Source of the DNA: Noviherbaspirillum_A sp047237965
GTDB taxonomy: Bacteria; Pseudomonadota; Gammaproteobacteria; Burkholderiales; Burkholderiaceae_D
Assembly: GCF_047237965.1 (NCBI RefSeq)
Contig: NZ_JBDFLX010000001.1
Coordinates: 1,116,001-1,180,000 of the forward strand
DNA: 64,000 nucleotides
Direction: 5' to 3'
The position numbers and the translations under genes are program-made. Each line of letters begins with the position of its first letter. The stretch's first letter is position 1. The notes under the pieces are model-generated. The model saw only the letters and a list, made by a program, of their open reading frames with translations, made no database searches and was not told the DNA's origin. Shown piece by piece: positions 59,876-64,000 of this stretch.

Positions 59876-61384
59876 ATGCAATATGCTAAAATACTTGCTC
59901 GCGAACAAAACCCCCGCCTCATTGTGAACCCCGAGATCGCCCGGCGCCTTAAACTTTGCTCCACCCTGCCCAGCTTGCCCGCGATCGCCCTCCAGGTCAT
60001 CGAACTGGCCAATTCCCCGGCCACCCACATGGGACAGCTGTGCGACGTGCTGGCACGCGACCCGGCGCTCACGGCAAAACTGCTGAAAGTGGCCAATTCC
60101 GCCTTTTACCAGAGCCGCCGCAAGCCCTCGAACGTGCGCGAGGCGGTGGGGCTGATGGGCGTGCGCGCGGCTATCATGATTGCCCTCTCGTTTTCGCTGG
60201 CAAGTTCCTTCCGCGGCCAGTCCGGCGCCGCGCTGGACATGACGACGTTCTGGCGGCGCGCCCTGCTGTGCGCCATGGCGGCGCGGGCGCTGGGCGCGCG
60301 GCGCGGCATGAGCAACCTGGACGACCTGTTTGCCGCCGCCCTCTTGCAGGATGTCGGCATCCTGGCGTTCGCCAGCATGATGCCCGATGAATATGCGCCC
60401 ATCCATGCGGCCGCCGCCAGCAACGACGACCTGCTGCGCGCCGAGCGCGAAGCCTTCGGCTGCGGCCATGACGAGGCCGGCCACTGGCTGCTGTCGCGCT
60501 GGCAGCTGCCGCCCTACCTGGCGCAGGCCTGCCTGGCCAGCCATGGCCACCAGCCCGAGCTGTCGTCTGACATGCATGCCTGCATCGCCCTTTCCGGGCC
60601 GGTCGCCGACCTGGTGATGCATTCCGGCAATGCCGTCGTGGCAACCCGCGCCGCCAGCGCCGCGCAGCGCCTTGGCCTGGACGCCGCGGCGGTGTCGGAT
60701 GCGCTGGGAAGACTGACGGCGGCGGTGCCCGCGTTCGAAGAGCTGTTCGACATGCGCCTTCTGCGGCCGTCGGAGGCGGCCGCGATGCTGGCCCATGCGC
60801 AGGAACTGCTCGCATCGCACCAGATCCACGAGATGCGCGAGATGGAAGCCCGCGCCCAGCGCGACGCGCTTACCGGCGCCCACAACCGCCGCTATTTCGA
60901 GGAAGCGGTGCGGCGGGAATTCGAGCTGTCCTCGCGCCATGGCTGGCCGCTGACCATCGCCCTGCTCGACCTCGACCATTTCAAGCAGATCAACGACACC
61001 TATGGCCACCAGGCCGGCGACCAGATGCTCATTTCGATGGTGCGCGCGGTCATGAGCGAACTGCGGCAGGAAGACCTGTTTGCCCGCTACGGCGGCGAGG
61101 AATTCGCCCTGGTGCTGCCCGGCACGCCGCTGGCGGCGGCCGGCAAGCTGCTGCTGCGGTTGAAGAAAGTGATCGGCGGCCTGATGGTGCGCCATGAACA
61201 GCACCTGGTTACCGCCACCGCATCATTCGGCATGGCGGCCCACATGGATGAAGAACAGCGCTTCGACAGCCATGAAACCCTGATCCGGGCGGTCGATGAA
61301 GCGCTGTATGCGGCCAAGCATGCCGGCCGCGACCGGGTGGCCCAGCGCGAGCACGACGGCGCCGGCTTCCGCTTCTACCAGTAG
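59876..61384 (+). CDS. HDOD-GGDEF protein, probable diguanylate cyclase
   Basis: The 502-residue protein joins an HDOD output/sensor domain (about 28-225, LPSLPAIALQVIELANSP, KLLKVANSAFY) to a C-terminal GGDEF domain. The active-site motif GGEEF (406-410) is intact, with the substrate region TGAHNRRYFEE and DLDHFKQINDTYGHQAGD. A c-di-GMP inhibitory site RQED (397-400) sits five residues ahead of GGEEF. It should make c-di-GMP under product feedback. Placement just after a GspE/PilB-type ATPase suggests a link to pilus or secretion control. Confidence 0.93.
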   Translation: MQYAKILAREQNPRLIVNPEIARRLKLCSTLPSLPAIALQVIELANSPATHMGQLCDVLARDPALTAKLLKVANSAFYQSRRKPSNVREAVGLMGVRAAIMIALSFSLASSFRGQSGAALDMTTFWRRALLCAMAARALGARRGMSNLDDLFAAALLQDVGILAFASMMPDEYAPIHAAAASNDDLLRAEREAFGCGHDEAGHWLLSRWQLPPYLAQACLASHGHQPELSSDMHACIALSGPVADLVMHSGNAVVATRAASAAQRLGLDAAAVSDALGRLTAAVPAFEELFDMRLLRPSEAAAMLAHAQELLASHQIHEMREMEARAQRDALTGAHNRRYFEEAVRREFELSSRHGWPLTIALLDLDHFKQINDTYGHQAGDQMLISMVRAVMSELRQEDLFARYGGEEFALVLPGTPLAAAGKLLLRLKKVIGGLMVRHEQHLVTATASFGMAAHMDEEQRFDSHETLIRAVDEALYAAKHAGRDRVAQREHDGAGFRFYQ

Positions 61385-61416
61385 CCATCCGGCAGGCCGG
61401 TTGCGCCAGGAGCCCG

Positions 61417-62475
61417 TCACAGCGCGATCATCACGCCCAGTCCCAGCGACTGCTGCGCATGGTTGTAGTCGATCAGGCTTTGCCCATAGCCCGAGAACAG
61501 TTGCACGTAGCCTTTCAGTCCAGGCGCCAGCGGGAAGGCCCAGCCGGCTTCCAGCATGCCGTGCCGCGTCGAGAAATTACGCCGCGCCGTCAGCGACAGC
61601 TCGTGGCCGTTGCGGCGCCACTGCACGCTGAGGTCGCCGCGGCCCATGTAGTCGAGGATGTCGGGATTGTCGTCATCCCGGCCCTCCGGCAGCCGTTTCC
61701 AGATGCGGGTGGTCATGGACAGCGCGCCATGCTCCAGGCCGGCCTGGGCATACACCCGGTTCCAGCTGCGCGAACGGTCGCCGGACTGGCCGTTGGACTG
61801 GTGCGCGACTCCCAGATTGAGGAAGCGCAGGCGCAGGTCGCCGATGCCCACATTGACCGGCAGCACCGCCATCAGCTCGGGCTGGTAGTTGGTCTCCCGG
61901 AACGGGCGCGACGCCGCGCCATTGAAGGCCTGCCAGTAGCTCTGCTGCGTGTAGCCAAACCAGAGATCAGCCGAACTGCCCGCGGCGCGCTCGACCAGCT
62001 TGGTCTTGAAGCCCAGCTGATAACGCAGTTCGACGTGGTCGATGCCGGCCGGCGAATTTGCCGACAGTGGGTTGTTGGGGCCGAAGGGGGCGCTGTTGGG
62101 CCTGGAGGTGAGTTGCGCCACCAGGTAGTTCGGATGATGCGGCCGGAACCGGAACGTGCCCTGCTTGTCGGCTTCATCCAGTTCCCAGTGCTCCGACAGG
62201 TAACTGGCAGCGCCGCCGGCCCCAGGCGACGCCGACGATGCCACGGCGGGCGACGATGCCGCCGGCGCCGATGCGGCAGGGAGCGGATTGGCGGCGCCGG
62301 GCGGCGGCGCGGCGCGGCCGCTCAGCCTGTCGTAGCAGGTCAGGCGCGACAGGTCATTGTCCAGCGAGGCGCAGGAAGCCAGCGCCTCGCTGTCGACGGC
62401 CTGGGCGGTGTGGGTGGCTAGCAGGAACAGAAGGCAGCAGGCGGAACGCGGGATCGGAATCATCGAGACACACAT
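61417..62475 (-). CDS. pldA: Outer-membrane phospholipase A (OMPLA)
   Basis: The product of about 352 residues has a signal peptide (CCLLFLLATHTAQA), a small domain with two Cys (ASCASLDNDLSRLTCYDR), a Pro/Ala/Ser-rich linker (55-90) and a beta-barrel. The catalytic triad is present at canonical spacing: His225 and Ser227 in AHQSNG and Asn239 in SWNRVY. It hydrolyses phospholipids in the outer leaflet, normally as a calcium-dependent dimer. The start may be 62475 or 62463. The barrel ends in a final strand LGLGVMIAL. Confidence 0.9.
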   Translation of the reverse strand: MCVSMIPIPRSACCLLFLLATHTAQAVDSEALASCASLDNDLSRLTCYDRLSGRAAPPPGAANPLPAASAPAASSPAVASSASPGAGGAASYLSEHWELDEADKQGTFRFRPHHPNYLVAQLTSRPNSAPFGPNNPLSANSPAGIDHVELRYQLGFKTKLVERAAGSSADLWFGYTQQSYWQAFNGAASRPFRETNYQPELMAVLPVNVGIGDLRLRFLNLGVAHQSNGQSGDRSRSWNRVYAQAGLEHGALSMTTRIWKRLPEGRDDDNPDILDYMGRGDLSVQWRRNGHELSLTARRNFSTRHGMLEAGWAFPLAPGLKGYVQLFSGYGQSLIDYNHAQQSLGLGVMIAL

Positions 62476-62585
62476 GGCAAGCGGCGGTCCGCCTGCGTTA
62501 AGGGAAATAGAACGACATGGCGAGCCGCGCCGCCTTGAGCCGCGCGACCCGCCATGTCGCTGATGAGTGGCCGGTATCAATGCCA

Positions 62586-62626
62586 GCCTGCCACTGCCGG
62601 TCCAGCCCGGCCCGGCAGTGGCAGGC
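62586..62626 (-). terminator. Hairpin after the SDR gene
   Basis: GCCTGCCACTGCCGG (62586-62600) pairs perfectly with 62612-62626 across an 11-base loop. It lies four bases beyond the SDR stop on the minus strand. No T-run follows, so the mechanism is uncertain. Confidence 0.6.
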
Positions 62627-62629
62627 GCC

Positions 62630-63667
62630 TTAGCGCGCCAGGCCGAAGCCGCGGCGCGGCCGCGAGCGGCTTTGCCACAGGGCCAGCAGCGCCAGTCCCG
62701 CACCCAGGGCCACCGCCGTCGTCTTCGGATGCAAGGTGGCGCTGGTGTAAGGCGCGGTTTCGAACACGATGCCCTTGTGGCCCTGCCGTTCGCGGCCGTC
62801 GCGGCCGGGCACCGGCGAATACAAACTGTTGTCGTCACGGTCGCCGGCCGGCGTCTGTGAGCGCTGCTGCTTGAACATCAGCCGCTTCATCAGCGCATCC
62901 AGCACCGCCGGCGCATGGTGCGCGGTGGAGGACGTCAGCTTGGAGGCCGCGCCGACATAGATGTCGCGATGCGGCGTCTGCGCCGCTTCCAGGATCGCAT
63001 TGGCCACCAGGTCTGGCGCATAGATCGGCGGCGGCAGCTTGGGCTCGACGTCCATGTAGTTCTTGGCATGCGGCACGAACATGGTGTCGATCGCGGCCGG
63101 CTTGATCAGCGTCACCGAGACCGGCGCGCCTTCTTCCATCAGCTCGATGCGCAGCGAATCGGTGAACCCCTTGACCGCATGCTTGGACGCCGAATACATG
63201 CCCTGCAGCGGCACCGCGGTATCGGACAGTTCGCTGCCCAGGTTGATCAGCGCGCCGCCCTTGGTCTTCAGGTGTTCCACCGCCACCAGCGAGCCATGCA
63301 CCACGCCCCAGAAGTTGGTGTCGAACAGGCGGCGCTGGTCTTCCCGCGAGACTTCCTCGTTGCGGCCGAAGATGGACACGCCGGCATTGTTGACCCAGGT
63401 GTCGAAGCCGCCGAAATGCTCGATGGCCGTGCGCGCCGCGGCCCGTACTTCGTCTTCCTTGCCGACGTCGGCCACGACGTGAATCACTTCCGCGCCCAGC
63501 GCGCGCAGGTCGCCGGCAATGGTTTCCAGGGCTTCGCCGTTGCGCGCCACCAGCACCAGCCGGGCGCCGCGCTCGGCCGCCATGCGGGCCGTGGTGAGAC
63601 CGATGCCGCTGGAAGCGCCGGTGATGACGATGACTTGCTCGGCCAATGGTTTGAGTTGCGTTTTCAT
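62630..63667 (-). CDS. SDR family oxidoreductase with C-terminal membrane segment
   Basis: The 345-residue enzyme has a classical short-chain dehydrogenase domain: the cofactor motif TGASSGIGLTTA (residues 16-27), NNAG (near 92), and the catalytic Ser and YSASKHA (Tyr-x3-Lys). Beyond residue 250 is a non-SDR extension ending in a hydrophobic stretch (TTAVALGAGLALLALW) and a basic tail, suggesting membrane attachment. Homologues with this layout are common in Burkholderiales. Substrate unknown. Confidence 0.88.
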   Translation of the reverse strand: MKTQLKPLAEQVIVITGASSGIGLTTARMAAERGARLVLVARNGEALETIAGDLRALGAEVIHVVADVGKEDEVRAAARTAIEHFGGFDTWVNNAGVSIFGRNEEVSREDQRRLFDTNFWGVVHGSLVAVEHLKTKGGALINLGSELSDTAVPLQGMYSASKHAVKGFTDSLRIELMEEGAPVSVTLIKPAAIDTMFVPHAKNYMDVEPKLPPPIYAPDLVANAILEAAQTPHRDIYVGAASKLTSSTAHHAPAVLDALMKRLMFKQQRSQTPAGDRDDNSLYSPVPGRDGRERQGHKGIVFETAPYTSATLHPKTTAVALGAGLALLALWQSRSRPRRGFGLAR

Positions 63668-63896
63668 GCGCCTGTCCTCTTATTCACGTTTGAATGGCGG
63701 GCATGCGCCCGGGGCGAATCAGACCGCCATGCTGCCAGAACCGGGGCTGCCGCAGGAATCAGCAAAGCGCTCAAATCCCTGTCGGCGCATTCCTACCGCG
63801 CCGGCTTGCCGGCAGGCAGCGCAACGCCCGGTGCTGCGTCCGGATAAGGAGGGTGGTTGCGCCGCCGCCAGCCCGTGCCGGCGCAGGCTATGATGC
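63668..63896. other. Divergent intergenic region, no gene seen
   Basis: The 229 bases between the divergent SDR gene and the final partial gene show no coding potential on either strand and no clear promoter pair. Confidence 0.4.
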
Positions 63897-63923
63897 ATGA
63901 CCGGCCAACCTCCCCGCCTTTCC

Positions 63924-64000
63924 ATGCACTATGCGCTGACGCCCCGCACCTTCCTCTACAGCCATTACTTCGCCACCGGGCTGCGCGCGGCCACCGGCGT
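63924..64000 (+). CDS. FUSC/YccS-like membrane protein (start only, cut by window edge)
   Basis: Only 25 complete codons lie in the window. The peptide MHYALTPRTFLYSHYFATGLR resembles the N-terminus of YccS/FUSC-family membrane proteins, which often start with an RTFLYSHYF-type sequence. An alternative in-frame ATG at 63897 would add nine residues. The identification rests on this short stretch only. Confidence 0.5.
   Translation, partial: MHYALTPRTFLYSHYFATGLRAATG

Overview
The window is high-GC DNA from a Gram-negative betaproteobacterium. Gene content and gene order point to Burkholderiales, most likely Oxalobacteraceae (a Herbaspirillum, Noviherbaspirillum or Massilia relative). That placement is inferred from a urt-ure cluster, PHA-granule genes, FdxA with a TrxR-like ferredoxin reductase, rsxB-nth, a Gcr-family protein and the parE/parC pair. 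No rRNA, tRNA or CRISPR array was seen.

Layout. 1-2550: the 5' part of a DUF349 gene on the minus strand. 2657-9313: the urea ABC transporter urtABCDE, behind a sigma-54 promoter and an NtrC-like site, running straight into ureD. 9348-15903: urease genes ureA, ureB, ureC, ureE, ureF and ureG. Between ureC and ureE lie about 2.3 kb of inserted repeat DNA: two inverted copies of a structured repeat with hexanucleotide arrays at their outer ends, and an IS481-like element sitting exactly in a hairpin loop of one copy. 15904-23898: a CinA-like protein, an EI24 membrane protein, a lipoprotein hydrolase, an FKBP, a small lipoprotein, a PHA-associated protein, a hydroxyacid dehydrogenase, an Na+/H+ antiporter, fdxA and a ferredoxin-NADP reductase. 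24307-30290: PHA depolymerase, rsxB, nth, a DUF1841 protein, two small cytochromes c, a broken MFS gene and a small acidic protein. 30389-35305: a Gcr-family membrane protein and a MoxR/GNAT/VWA cluster.

35788-40553 is the most unusual stretch. Two tandem paralogous genes of lower GC each encode a protein of about 760 residues. Each protein looks like a fusion of a D-glutamate-cyclase-like (DUF4392) domain to a glutamate-racemase-like domain that keeps both catalytic cysteines. Each also carries an Arg/Ser-rich, acid-poor N-terminus that resembles a mitochondrial presequence. I do not know of a described system of this kind.

40690-45934: parE (behind a LexA-box-like sequence), a lytic transglycosylase and parC. 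46189-48439: an unrecognised 590-residue protein and a small overlapping upstream ORF, also of atypical composition. 49039-53519: an aminotransferase, a RidA protein, htpG with a textbook sigma-32 promoter, and a GFA-family protein. 53754-64000: a ketopantoate-reductase-like gene, DUF29, an MFS transporter, a DNA-deoxyinosine glycosylase, a spermidine-synthase-like protein, a GspE/PilB ATPase, an HDOD-GGDEF protein, outer-membrane phospholipase A, an SDR enzyme, and the first codons of a FUSC-like membrane protein.

How it fits together. The urt and ure genes form a nitrogen-scavenging unit: import urea, hydrolyse it, and insert nickel. Nitrogen control is visible upstream of urtA. Several housekeeping genes show their expected control signals, such as the heat-shock promoter of htpG and terminator hairpins between convergent genes. 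The accessory blocks (ureC-ureE repeat island, racemase/cyclase pair, 590-residue gene) interrupt otherwise ordinary Burkholderiales backbone.
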